Source: Ruminococcus sp.
GTDB lineage: Bacteria > Bacillota > Clostridia > Oscillospirales > Ruminococcaceae
Reading direction: 5' to 3'
Assembly: GCA_021201755.1 (NCBI GenBank)
Contig: JAJQEI010000037.1
Coordinates: 62,001 to 126,000 of the forward strand
Length of the DNA: 64,000 bases
Below, piece after piece: positions 19,293 through 27,937 of the stretch (within the stretch, counting starts at the first letter, position 1; every line of letters begins with the position of its first letter). Made by a program: the position numbers and the translations under genes. Under the pieces are notes generated by a model. It had not been told where the DNA came from. It ran no database searches and saw nothing but the letters and a program-made list of their open reading frames with translations.

Positions 19293-19328
19293 AAAGCGAC
19301 AAGCACAGAAAGTGTGCTTGCCGCTTTT
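19293..19328 (+). terminator. Terminator after the anti-sigma-like gene
   Basis: A stem of about 14 bases (AAGCGACAAGCACA / TGTGCTTGCCGCTT, one mismatch) with a GAAAG loop ends in T4. It lies between convergent genes. Confidence 0.7.
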
Positions 19329-19355
19329 GTTGTGTTTATGAAAAAGGGAGAATGA

Positions 19356-21041
19356 TTATGCGTTTAAAACGCTATCCCATGTAGGATCCAAACCAGCGGA
19401 GGCTTGTGCAAAGTATACTTGAATCAAATATGCATCTTGTACGTTAAGAACCCCATCGCTGTTGATGTCTGCTGAAATATTTTGTGCGTCAGTGAAGTTT
19501 GCATCATTGCCTGCTGCGAGATTTGCAAATTCCACCTGTACAGCATAAGCATCCTGAATACCGATTTGTCCATCATTGTCAATATCGCCAAGGGCAATTG
19601 AAAATGTAAATGTCAAATCTGTAGAATATCCAGCAGCAGAAACAGTAATCTCATAGGTTTCTTCTGCTTTAAAGAACGAAACCGTGTTGCCGTCTGCGTC
19701 GGTCGTAGTGAGACTGAGATTTAGTGCACCGGTTGAAGTATCCAGTATCTTTGTCGAACCGTGACCGGAGAGACTGTATAAAGTGCCATTCACAGTAGCA
19801 GTTGAAATATTGGAGAGATAGTTTGCGAAATCTGTTTCACTTGCGTCATCTGCCGCAATAATTGTATTGCTATCGCTATCGAATGTGGCTGGTAAGTTGT
19901 CCGTAGTCAATGTAACAGTTGTAGAAATTGATGCATAAACGCCGGATTCGTCGGTTACTTCAACAGTGTAGCTGCCTGGCAATACGTCTGTTGCATCATA
20001 TGTCAGTGTGCCATCCGTATATGTAGATTCCGGCAAATCTGCCGCTGTAACTGCCGGTACATAATCTGTAGGCAAATCAGACAATGTGATTACAAACGAA
20101 CCAGAGGAAACGTCTGCAGTTTCAGCAGTAACGCTGCCGTCGTGTAATACTGGTAAATACGCTTCGGTTGCATAGGTGACATCTGCTCCATCACGAATGA
20201 TATACTTGACACTTGCAATGGTCTTGCCGACGGTATCTTCAAAGCACAAGTATTTCAGTGTGTTTTGATTGTGTACCAGATAACCGTCTTCTGTTGCTCA
20301 AGCGATGAGATTTGTTCTCAACCAAAGATTGTCTACGTGAAGCATAGCATATTTACTGCCATCCGTCATAGTGATGACAACGCCCTCCATGTTAGAAGAG
20401 TCCAGCAGATAGCTTTCTGCATCATCTGCTTCCGTAATTGTGATTTCATAGTTTCCATAAGTGGTGTTTGTTTCTACAAGGATAGATGCATCAGTAACTG
20501 TAACCGCTTCATTGGAATCTATCATAGCGGTCAATGTGCCATCGCCATTTAGGATTTTGTATTCGTCTGGTATGACAGTCTGGTCTTCATTGACAGTCAT
20601 ACTTCCGACAATTTCTAAAAGTTGATTGTTGCAGGTTTCACCGGATTCGATTGCAGCCAGAACAGCTTCATATAGGTTGGATTCTACGGCGATATTCACG
20701 TCCTAAATACCTTCCACAGTGACAGAACCGTCTTCGTTTTCGGTGTAATAGGTTGCGTCATACTTGACAGATTTGGTGTTTGTCGCACTGGTGACAGCAT
20801 CGCAATACCCTTCTGCACGCAGAGAAGCTGTCGGGTCTTCTGCACTCAGGTCCATGGTATCATTTTCTGCTACGTCGGTCAATTCACCGTAGTAATAATC
20901 AGCGTAGGGCAGATTAACGGTGCCGTAGACGTAAGTTGAGACGTCCTCTGCAAATGCAGGCATTGCTGAAAACGCTTGTGTTGCTGCCAGCGTTGCAGTA
21001 AGCGCAGTAGGAATGATGCGTTTCCAATTTTTCTTGAACAT
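19356..21041 (-). pseudogene. Secreted protein with C-terminal dockerin and Tp47-like N-terminal domain, interrupted by two in-frame stops
   Basis: One frame of 562 codons is interrupted at TAG 20703-20705 and TGA 20298-20300 but is otherwise continuous. A signal peptide (about 1-31, ending MPAFA) is followed by VYGTVNLPYADYYYGEL and CDAVTSATNTKS. These resemble clostridial proteins annotated with Tp47 domain C, and DAVTSAT also loosely recalls flavin-attachment motifs. After the stops come beta-rich repeats, then a C-terminal dockerin (DIDNDGQIGIQDAY, DINSDGVLNVQDAY) ending TWDSVLNA. The dockerin closely matches that of the 15664-17289 protein. GGAGG supports ATG 21041. Confidence 0.8.
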
Positions 21042-21113
21042 TAAATTACCTCCAAATTTTAGATTTATGTATCTTAAATTTCGCATAATGCAAAATGATC
21101 CACTTGAAATTTA

Positions 21114-21131
21114 AATTAGTTATGACTAATT
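21114..21131 (-). promoter_or_regulatory. Palindromic operator candidate upstream of the dockerin/Tp47-like gene
   Basis: AATTAGT-TATG-ACTAATT is a perfect inverted repeat with 7-base arms. More TTAGT half-sites lie just beyond it (21135-21151). The core TTAGT-N4-ACTAA recurs at the promoter of the 22117 gene. A possible promoter (TTGCTT, 16 bases, TAATTA on the minus strand) would overlap it. Confidence 0.55.
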
Positions 21132-21195
21132 AGCAGTGACTAACTACTAAGCAAAAAATTCTTCTCTGCATACATACGAGAGAATTTTTAAGATT

Positions 21196-21744
21196 TTATT
21201 TTTTTTCGATTATGTGGCTTTCTTTTTTGGAATCTAAAGAGAACGCAACGGCTGTGGGCCAATGTTTTACGACCTCCATAGCAACAAACCCCGTGAACAA
21301 GCCGGTGATGCAGCCTGCAATGGTTAAGAAAGGAAGGTATACGAGGACTTGTGTTGTTCCCATCACGAGAATTGCGGCAATCGTTTGTCCAATGTTGTGT
21401 AGAATTGCTCCGATTACACTAACGAACCACAGATGTTTTCGTTTGAGAATCCTGCATAGAATTGTCATACCGCCAAAGCAGAGCAAACCACCGAACAGAG
21501 AATAAATCAGCGTAGTAACTTGACCCGCAAAAAAAGATCCGAGCAAAATCCGTAGGAGCAATACGGTCAGTGCATCTCTGGTACGAAATTTTGCCAGGAC
21601 AATCAAAGTGATAACATTAGCGAGTCCTAATTTTATACCCGGAATGGAAATGGGTAAGGGGATTTGTGCTTCAATCACAAAGATAGTCAGTGCCATAGTG
21701 GTGAACAGTGCTAACAAAACCAATCGTCTAATAGACTTCGACAT
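21196..21744 (-). CDS. Gx transporter family membrane protein (EetB-like; Hpre_diP_synt_I)
   Basis: The 182-residue protein has five or six membrane helices. The stretches EAQIPLPISIPGIKLGLANVI and FVSVIGAILHNIGQTIAA are typical of the family once annotated as heptaprenyl diphosphate synthase component I and now called Gx transporters. Relatives pair with NusG-II-like proteins in flavin-linked export or electron-transfer loci such as eetAB of Listeria. Here it overlaps just such a gene. GAGGAGGA places the start at 21744. No flavin transferase or NADH dehydrogenase gene is nearby, so the role is inferred. Confidence 0.78.
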   Translation of the reverse strand: MSKSIRRLVLLALFTTMALTIFVIEAQIPLPISIPGIKLGLANVITLIVLAKFRTRDALTVLLLRILLGSFFAGQVTTLIYSLFGGLLCFGGMTILCRILKRKHLWFVSVIGAILHNIGQTIAAILVMGTTQVLVYLPFLTIAGCITGLFTGFVAMEVVKHWPTAVAFSLDSKKESHIIEKK

Positions 21745-22117
21745 CGTAGGATTCCTCCTCTTCTGAAGATATAGAAATGCGGATACGATTGGGCAGGCAG
21801 ACAATTGGAATCATTCCATCTGAAATAGTACCCTGATTGACGCAAAGCGCATCTGCACAATTTGCAGACTGCATAGAAATTTGACCGGGTTCTACCAAAA
21901 TTACATTTTCTTCTCCGTTGTCACCTGTGATGGTCAACGTATAACTTTCTGTCACTTGTGATAGGTCAATTTGATAGAGCAGCTGTTCGTCTTGATAGAT
22001 CTCTGCAATTTTTTGTGGGTTTTTCTTATGGAGGACATATACGCAGCCGAAGATACTTCCGATGAGTAGGACAGCCACAATACCAACTAAGCATAAAGTT
22101 TGTGTTTGTTTTTTCAT
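21728..22117 (-). CDS. NusG domain II-like membrane-anchored protein (EetA-like)
   Basis: The 129-residue protein has one N-terminal membrane helix (about 9-30) and an exported beta-rich domain with QDEQLLYQIDLSQV and the Cys-containing MQSANCADALCVNQG. It ends IVCLPNRIRISI. This matches the NusG domain II family, exported and unrelated to transcription, that commonly precedes Gx transporter genes. Its 3' end overlaps the next gene by 17 bases. A perfect promoter followed by a TTAGT-N4-ACTAA palindrome precedes it. Confidence 0.78.
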   Translation of the reverse strand: MKKQTQTLCLVGIVAVLLIGSIFGCVYVLHKKNPQKIAEIYQDEQLLYQIDLSQVTESYTLTITGDNGEENVILVEPGQISMQSANCADALCVNQGTISDGMIPIVCLPNRIRISISSEEEESYDVEVY

Positions 22118-22139
22118 AGCGTTTCTTTTTTAATTGGAA

Positions 22140-22153
22140 TTAGTTTTCACTAA
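22140..22153 (-). promoter_or_regulatory. Palindromic operator candidate upstream of the EetA-like gene
   Basis: TTAGT-TTTC-ACTAA lies 13 bases downstream of the -10 box, about where bound repressor would block initiation. The same core is at 21116-21129. Confidence 0.55.
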
Positions 22154-22166
22154 CTGACTTTATTTT

Positions 22167-22195
22167 AGTATAGCATATATGTAGGAATCTGTCAA
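22167..22195 (-). promoter_or_regulatory. Sigma-A promoter for the EetA/EetB-like pair
   Basis: On the minus strand a perfect TTGACA (22195-22190) and TATACT (22172-22167) have a 17-base spacer. Confidence 0.85.
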
Positions 22196-22344
22196 GACAT
22201 CTCTTGAAATTTGTGGAACTATTGCAATTTTTCATGAGAAAGTGGAAAAGCTTCTCTTTTTTGGCATTTAGGATTGTGCTTAAGAGAAACGCCCATATGC
22301 AATAGCAGTATACAGGCGTTGTGCGTGTTTATGTAGAAATGCGT

Positions 22345-23673
22345 TTAGTTGTGTGTTAACTGTATCGCTTCAATAGAGGGGATATCTTGTGCTAATGGGA
22401 TATCGTCGATCGGTTTTGTCGTGTTCTTTGGATTGTTGTTTTTAGGAAAGACGAACTTTAGTAGAATCGGTGTAATAATGGTTGTGAAAACTACAGTAAT
22501 AACCAGCGGTGTCATGAACTTTTCATTCATGAGCCCGACAGACGCCCCCTTGTTTGCTACAATTAATGCGACTTCACCACGAGAAACCATACCGATGCCA
22601 ATTTGCAGACTTTCCTTTGTACTATAACGCATGAGTTTTGCACCTACGCCACAGCCAATGACCTTTGTTAGGACAGCAACTACCATTAATAATAGCATGA
22701 ATACAATCAGTTTTGTGTTTAATCCATCTAATGTCATTGCTAAGCCGATATTTGCGAAGAAAATCGGAGATAATAGCATATAAGACAAAGTATTGAAACG
22801 GGTGATGATGTATTCATTTTTCTTTAAGCCGGAAACAGCCAGACCAGCTACAAATGCACCGGTAATGTCGGCGACACCGAAGAAGATTTCTGCGCTGAAC
22901 GAGAGCAGCAGGCAGAATGCAAATGTCACAATATTGTGTCGCCGTAGGTTTTGACTGCTGTTTTCTCTCCATTTTTTAAAAATGATGTGGTATGCTACAG
23001 CAAATGCAATGGCAAAGATGAAGAATGCGATGATGTTGATAATTACCGCCGGTACGCCTTCACCGAGGATGGCACTGCCGAGTGTTGCTTCGGATTCACC
23101 TTCGCCGGATTCTTTTCCGCCTAGACTGATGACTACTGTCAACGCAACAATGCCCAAAATGTCATCGATGACGGCAGCTCCCAAAATAGCATTTCCGGCT
23201 CGAGAGCTAAGCGTACCTAATTCTTTTAGTGTTTCTACCGTGATGCTGACAGAAGTTGCAGTTAATACTACACCGATAAAGATATTTTGCCACATAAGGG
23301 ACGCCATTTCTGGATCTTGTTCCGTATTATAAATATCTGCTAAGAAATAGCCGCCGACTAGTGGAATAACAACACCGCATAGCGCAATGACAAATGAGGC
23401 GAGTCCCGCTTTTTTTAGTTCTTGTAAATCCGTTTCCAGACCAGCACTGAACATTAGAACAATAACGCCCAGTTCCGCCAACTGTTCAATCAAGCTGTTG
23501 CGTTCCACTACGTTCAGAACCATCGGTCCTAAAATGATGCCAGCACAAAGTGCGCCGATAACTTGCGGCAAACTGATTCGTTTGGTAAATAATCCTAAAA
23601 TCTTTGTTGCCAAAAGAATGATGGCAATTTGCAGCAAATAAGAATAGTCATTATTGAATAAAAAATCTTTCAT
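22345..23673 (-). CDS. Kef/NapA-type cation:proton antiporter (CPA2)
   Basis: This 442-residue membrane protein exchanges Na+ or K+ for protons. It has about 12 helices and the CPA2 core features: PQVIGALCAGIILGP, LAELGVIVLMFSAGLETDL and GAAVIDDILGIVAL, which holds the conserved Asp pair of electrogenic exchangers. GMVSRGEVALIVA in the last third is also typical. No TrkA-N or USP domain follows, unlike full-length KefB/C. It is expressed alone from a promoter about 340 bases upstream, with a structured leader. The transported ion cannot be told from sequence. Confidence 0.88.
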   Translation of the reverse strand: MKDFLFNNDYSYLLQIAIILLATKILGLFTKRISLPQVIGALCAGIILGPMVLNVVERNSLIEQLAELGVIVLMFSAGLETDLQELKKAGLASFVIALCGVVIPLVGGYFLADIYNTEQDPEMASLMWQNIFIGVVLTATSVSITVETLKELGTLSSRAGNAILGAAVIDDILGIVALTVVISLGGKESGEGESEATLGSAILGEGVPAVIINIIAFFIFAIAFAVAYHIIFKKWRENSSQNLRRHNIVTFAFCLLLSFSAEIFFGVADITGAFVAGLAVSGLKKNEYIITRFNTLSYMLLSPIFFANIGLAMTLDGLNTKLIVFMLLLMVVAVLTKVIGCGVGAKLMRYSTKESLQIGIGMVSRGEVALIVANKGASVGLMNEKFMTPLVITVVFTTIITPILLKFVFPKNNNPKNTTKPIDDIPLAQDIPSIEAIQLTHN

Positions 23674-23779
23674 AGTATTCCATACTCCTTTTTTGCGTGA
23701 AATCGTGTGAAATTGCGATTTCTTTTATACGCATTGCAAAATCAATCTGATAAAATCATATGGATAACAATTCTAAAAA

Positions 23780-23857
23780 TTACCAAGAATTTGACGAAAT
23801 CGTTGTGGAGAATATATCAGTGACGTTTATTCGGCACTGCCAACTGAACCAATTCAT
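23780..23857 (-). CDS. Short upstream ORF (25 aa) in the antiporter leader
   Basis: ATG 23857 has a near-perfect Shine-Dalgarno (AAAGGAGG) at ideal distance. The frame encodes a Trp- and Ser-rich peptide that begins MNWFSWQC and ends SSNSW, then stops. It lies inside the antiporter leader, 106 bases before that gene. It could be a leader peptide or a small protein; I know no homologue. The ribosome site is the main evidence. Confidence 0.45.
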   Translation of the reverse strand: MNWFSWQCRINVTDIFSTTISSNSW

Positions 23858-23921
23858 TATGCAGTCCTCCTTTCGCAAAGCTTGAAAAACGATTCTGAAC
23901 GTAATATAAGGAGTGGCAGTC

Positions 23922-23967
23922 TTTTCAGAAAGCACTGATTTTTGAAAAATCAGCAGTGTTTTCTGAA
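23922..23967 (-). promoter_or_regulatory. Long imperfect hairpin in the antiporter leader
   Basis: Arms related to TTCAGAAAGCACTGATTTTT, with a two-base bulge, pair across a loop of about 3 bases. No T-run follows on the minus strand, so this is not a plain terminator. It sits just upstream of the short ORF. Confidence 0.5.
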
Positions 23968-24018
23968 GAAAAAACCAAGGAACAAATATTTCGAACAGCA
24001 AAGCTTTTCCGTTTCATT

Positions 24019-24047
24019 ATTATGACACAATCTAACGAAATTGTCAA
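24019..24047 (-). promoter_or_regulatory. Sigma-A promoter for the antiporter transcript
   Basis: On the minus strand TTGACA (24047-24042) and CATAAT (24024-24019) have a 17-base spacer. The gap from 23858 to 24398 holds this leader and promoter, the divergent malate dehydrogenase promoter, and no other gene I can support. Confidence 0.75.
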
Positions 24048-24202
24048 GTCGATTTCACTTAAATTTCACAAGAGAAATTTTTTAGAAGATTTGTTTAAAA
24101 AAGAAAAGTCAAGTTACTTTGTTTTGGTGTAGGCAGAATGCACTTTTTCTTCGGGTGAATTTTGTAAGAAACGACAAAAATCATGAAATATATAATTCGT
24201 TC

Positions 24203-24231
24203 TTGCAATATTTTGATATACATGATATAAT
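24203..24231 (+). promoter_or_regulatory. Sigma-A promoter for malate dehydrogenase, with hairpin leader
   Basis: TTGCAA (24203-24208) and TATAAT (24226-24231) have a 17-base spacer. The leader of about 160 bases holds a hairpin (24292-24337) made of AGTGT / ACACT within outer arms of CTTTTTT / AAAAAAAG. Confidence 0.75.
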
Positions 24232-24398
24232 AATATTGTATATGCGGAACGCATAACAGAAGCTGCAATTTATTTTGCAGGACAAAGATTTCACGCTTTT
24301 TTAGTGTTTCACACTCGTAAAAAAAGTGTGCAGAATGTTTTTGGAAAATGCATTTTTCGTTTTTCAAACGTTCAGTCTAGTTAGGAGGAATCTACAAA

Positions 24399-25349
24399 GT
24401 GGAAAAGAATAAGAAAAAAGGCAAAAAGGTCACGATTTTAGGTGCCGGTAACGTAGGTGCTTCCATTGCGTTTGCAATGGCAATTAAAGGTCTATGTTCC
24501 GAGATGCTGTTGGTAGACATTAATAAGTCAAAGGCAAAGGGAGAGGCTATGGATATTATGCAGGGGAATGCATTTTGTCCGACGTGTGACATATATGACG
24601 GCGACTATGAAGATGCAGTGAACTCTGATTTGGTTATCATTACCGTTGGCATTGCAAGAAAGCCGGGACAAACAAGAATTGACTTGTGTAAAACAAACGT
24701 TGGCATTATGTCTTCAGTTATGCCGCAGATTACAAAGTATGCACCAAATGCAATTTATTTGGTTGTCAGCAATCCGGTTGATGTTTTGACGTATGGAGCA
24801 TTGCAAGGGACGGGATTGACGCCAGATCATGTCATTGGTTCTGGTACGGTTTTGGATTCTTCCCGTTTGCGGACTTGTCTGGCAAACCACACAAATTTGA
24901 ATGTAAAAAATATCCACGCTTATGTATTTGGCGAGCACGGTGATTCTTCGATGGTTCCATGGTCTTTGTCCAGCATTGCGGGCATGAAATTTGACGAATA
25001 TTGCAGCGATGTAGAGGATTTGGGCGACAAGGATGCTATTCAGCAGGAGGTTCGAGACGGCGGAGCAGAGGTCATCAAATGCAAGGGTGCAACCTATTAC
25101 GCAATTGCACTTTCCGTAAATCAGATTGCAGAAGCGGTGCTGCGTGATACGAAAGCTGTCTTAACAGTTTCTACGCTGCAAGATGGATCGAACTATGGCG
25201 TAAAAGATGTATGTCTCAGTTTGCCTTGTGTCATCGGTGCAAACGGTGTTGAGCGGAAAATTATACCGCCAATGACGGAATCGGAAATCGAAAAATTCCG
25301 AAAGAGTGGCGATGCATTGCATAGCGTCATTGATGCGGTTTTCCATTAA
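24399..25349 (+). CDS. mdh: NAD-dependent malate dehydrogenase of the lactate/malate dehydrogenase superfamily
   Basis: The protein (316 residues) has the Rossmann motif GAGNVGASIAFA, the SNPVDVLTY segment and the catalytic His in AYVFGEHGDSS. Overall it looks like L-lactate dehydrogenase (GSGTVLDSSRLR). However, the substrate loop reads GIARKPGQTR, with Arg (R87) where lactate dehydrogenases have Gln, the classic malate determinant. It is followed 290 bases later by malic enzyme. I therefore call malate dehydrogenase of a PEP-oxaloacetate-malate-pyruvate shunt. GTG 24399 has TTAGGAGG upstream. Lactate activity is possible. Confidence 0.78.
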   Translation: MEKNKKKGKKVTILGAGNVGASIAFAMAIKGLCSEMLLVDINKSKAKGEAMDIMQGNAFCPTCDIYDGDYEDAVNSDLVIITVGIARKPGQTRIDLCKTNVGIMSSVMPQITKYAPNAIYLVVSNPVDVLTYGALQGTGLTPDHVIGSGTVLDSSRLRTCLANHTNLNVKNIHAYVFGEHGDSSMVPWSLSSIAGMKFDEYCSDVEDLGDKDAIQQEVRDGGAEVIKCKGATYYAIALSVNQIAEAVLRDTKAVLTVSTLQDGSNYGVKDVCLSLPCVIGANGVERKIIPPMTESEIEKFRKSGDALHSVIDAVFH

Positions 25350-25638
25350 GCTTCGCTTGAAAGTAATCAGATATAATCTATACAATTGTATATTGTGGTA
25401 GATAAATGTTGAAAAAACCGCTGGTATATGTGTTTTGATATGCATTTCCGGTGGCTTTATCAACAGGCGAATCTTTATCGAGAAAAGAAATAGATCGTCG
25501 TAAAAGAATATGACATTGTCATAAGATGGTGCTGGAAGGGGAATTGTTAGGAAAGAATAGACATTCCGAAAATGGACAAAAATATATCCATTATGCATGG
25601 GATCTTGATGAGTACGTCAGAAAGGAAATGAATAAATT

Positions 25639-26817
25639 ATGGATTATGCAGCAGAATCCCTTTGCCGGCATTATGAATGGCAGGGAAAATTTGAAATTAA
25701 GCTACGTGCCCCGTTAGAGACGGCAGACGATTTGTCGTTGGCGTATACGCCAGGTGTAGCACAGCCTTGTCTGGAAATTCAGAAGGATGTGCATAAAAGT
25801 TATGAGCTGACACGCCGTGGCAATTTGGTGGCAGTGATTACCGACGGTACTGCCGTATTGGGGTTGGGTGACATTGGTCCTGAAGCGGGTATGCCGGTTA
25901 TGGAGGGCAAGTGTGCGCTTTTCAAGCAGTTTGGCAATGTAGATGCCATTCCGCTTTGTGTTCGTTCTAAAGATGTGGATGATATCGTAAAAACAGTTAG
26001 TCTGATTGCAGGCAGTTTTGGCGGTATCAATTTGGAAGATATTTCTGCACCACGTTGCTTTGAAATTGAACGTCGGTTAAAAGAAATTTGTGATATTCCG
26101 ATTTTCCACGATGACCAACATGGAACTGCAGTTGTTACTTTGGCGGCAATGTTGAATGCATTAAAGCTCGTAGGAAAAGATATTCATAATATTCGTGTGG
26201 TGACGAGTGGTGCAGGTGCTGCTGGAATTGCCATTATTCGACTGTTGATTACAATGGGACTAGATCCACACCATGTTATTCTGTGTGATCATCATGGTGC
26301 GATCTATGAGGGAAGAGACTATTTAAACCCACAGAAAGAAGAAATGGCAAAAATTACGAATAGTGGCCACAAGAAGGGCACGTTGGCAGAAATGCTGGTG
26401 GGCGCAGACGTCTTTATTGGTGTATCAGCACCAGGTTGTGTGACACAAGAAATGGTAAAGACCATGGCGGACAATCCAATTATTTTTGCAATGGCAAATC
26501 CAACACCGGAGATTATGCCGGATGAAGCAATTGCAGCAGGTGCTGCGGTAGTAGGAACCGGAAGAAGCGACTTTCCAAACCAGATAAACAATGTGCTGGT
26601 ATTTCCAGGTATTTTCCGTGGAGCGTTAGATGCGCACGCAAGAGACATTAATGATACAATGAAAATTGCAGCGGCAAAAGCAATTGCAGGTTTTGTATCA
26701 GATGAGCAGCTTTCTGCGGAATATATCATTTCAAGTCCATTGCAGGAAGGCGTTTCAGCAGCTGTTGCAAAAGCCGTGGAACAAGCTGCAAAGGACACTG
26801 GCGTTGCACAAATTTAA
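25639..26817 (+). CDS. NAD(P)-dependent malic enzyme
   Basis: The enzyme oxidatively decarboxylates malate to pyruvate. The 392 residues fit the short prokaryotic form. The catalytic Tyr is in LAYTPGVAQPCLEI, the lysine and metal ligands in VITDGTAVLGLGDIGP with EGKCALFKQFG, and IFHDDQHGTAVV carries acidic metal ligands. The NAD domain has SGAGAAGIAIIRLL. AGAAAGGA precedes the ATG. Pairing with the upstream dehydrogenase suggests a malate shunt that makes pyruvate from PEP via oxaloacetate, as known in cellulolytic clostridia. The cofactor is not determined. Confidence 0.92.
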   Translation: MDYAAESLCRHYEWQGKFEIKLRAPLETADDLSLAYTPGVAQPCLEIQKDVHKSYELTRRGNLVAVITDGTAVLGLGDIGPEAGMPVMEGKCALFKQFGNVDAIPLCVRSKDVDDIVKTVSLIAGSFGGINLEDISAPRCFEIERRLKEICDIPIFHDDQHGTAVVTLAAMLNALKLVGKDIHNIRVVTSGAGAAGIAIIRLLITMGLDPHHVILCDHHGAIYEGRDYLNPQKEEMAKITNSGHKKGTLAEMLVGADVFIGVSAPGCVTQEMVKTMADNPIIFAMANPTPEIMPDEAIAAGAAVVGTGRSDFPNQINNVLVFPGIFRGALDAHARDINDTMKIAAAKAIAGFVSDEQLSAEYIISSPLQEGVSAAVAKAVEQAAKDTGVAQI

Positions 26818-26856
26818 AATAATTGTGAAATTAGAATGTTTGCATAACAGATCGCT

Positions 26857-27750
26857 ATGAAATGGAATCGTCGTAAGTTGCTAACATATGGTGGCTCGGC
26901 AGCACTTTTGCTCGGGGCACTGTTACTAATTGGTTGGCAAGGTTTATAGTATCAAACAAATTAAAAAGAAATTCAAACGGTAGATCGGGTTGTAACGGCG
27001 GATAGCGTGGTGATTTCCGAAGAATCAGGTGAGATAACGATGATCAGCACATCGTCTGCGATCGTCATTGAGACGAAAAAAGCCACACAAACGACGGTAA
27101 AGTCTACCCAAACGACCATAACAACGACCAAGAAAAAAACAACCACTACACGGAAATCGACAACTGCAAATGCAAATGCGGATACGGAAACGCAAACGGT
27201 TACATTTCCATTGGAGTTGAACTCGGCAACACAAGAGGAATTGGAGCAGCTGCCTGGTATTGGTGAGGTCTTGGCAGGAAGAATTATTGCTTATCGTGAG
27301 GCGATTGGCGGTTTTCTCTATCGAGAGCAGTTGCTGGAAGTAGAGGGTATTGGCGAAGGTACTTTGTCGGCAATATACGATTTGGTATATTTAACCAACG
27401 AACAGTATCCGGTGGAAACAGTGGAAACAATTGTGTCGCAATTGGAACAGAAGCAGCAGTTGGAGACATATACGGAAGCTGTAGAGGAAACAACGGAAAC
27501 AACGACAGAAGAGATTGTGCCGGTGGAGTTTCCGCTGGATTTGAATCAAGCAACACTGGAGGAACTCATGCAGATTCCAGATATGACTGAGGAATTGGCA
27601 CAGGCAATTCTGGATTTTCGAGAGTTAATCAAAGCTTTTCGATCGACTTATGAGCTACTATATATAGACGGTATGACGAACGATTATTTCACGCAAATTG
27701 AGGAATATATTTGTGTTGTATCGGATGAGGAATCCACAGTGGCGAACTGA
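26857..27750 (+). pseudogene. ComEA-like exported protein with two helix-hairpin-helix domains, interrupted by two in-frame stops
   Basis: ATG 26857 starts a basic, membrane-spanning N terminus (LLTYGGSAALLLGALLLIGW). The same frame then hits TAG 26947-26949 and TAA 26962-26964 and stays open to 27750. The rest has a Thr/Lys-rich linker and two HhH units: LNSATQEELEQLPGIGEVLA and LNQATLEELMQIPDMTEELA, separated by an acidic linker. ComEA binds DNA during competence, but tandem HhH proteins with long linkers can serve elsewhere. A GTG at 27007 could start a cytoplasmic remnant, but it has no good ribosome site. Confidence 0.75.
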
Positions 27751-27817
27751 AATACTATCTTTAAAAAAGATGCATTTAACTGTTTTGTAATCTTTCTCGC
27801 AGATTTCCAAAAAAATC

Positions 27818-27861
27818 GTCGTATTGCATAAAAAATCTTTGTTGAAATTATGCAATGCGAC
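27818..27861 (-). terminator. Strong hairpin with leftward T-run (orientation unexplained)
   Basis: Fourteen-base arms (GTCGTATTGCATAA / TTATGCAATGCGAC, one G-U pair) are followed on the minus strand by GA and T7. On the plus strand A8 follows. It would end leftward transcription, but no leftward gene is present between it and 31.7 kb. Confidence 0.55.
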
Positions 27862-27890
27862 TAAAAAAAATGAAAGAACGGTTTTAGCTA

Positions 27891-27919
27891 TTGACAATCA
27901 GTTCGAATTGTTGTATATT
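27891..27919 (+). promoter_or_regulatory. Sigma-A promoter for the sugar ABC importer
   Basis: TTGACA (27891-27896) and TATATT (27914-27919) have a 17-base spacer, followed by a leader of about 160 bases. Confidence 0.8.
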
Positions 27920-27937
27920 TAGTGTATCATAAAAATT

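Noticed and set aside
22288..22320. A terminator after the antiporter gene (AACGCC / GGCGTT)
   Set aside because: The loop is long and no T-run follows on either strand.
24399..25349. Calling this gene lactate dehydrogenase
   Set aside because: The substrate loop has Arg instead of Gln and malic enzyme is next to it. I keep lactate activity as a possibility.
27007..27750. A complete ComEA-like gene starting at GTG 27007
   Set aside because: There is no ribosome site, and an in-frame membrane helix with its own ATG lies just upstream behind two stops.
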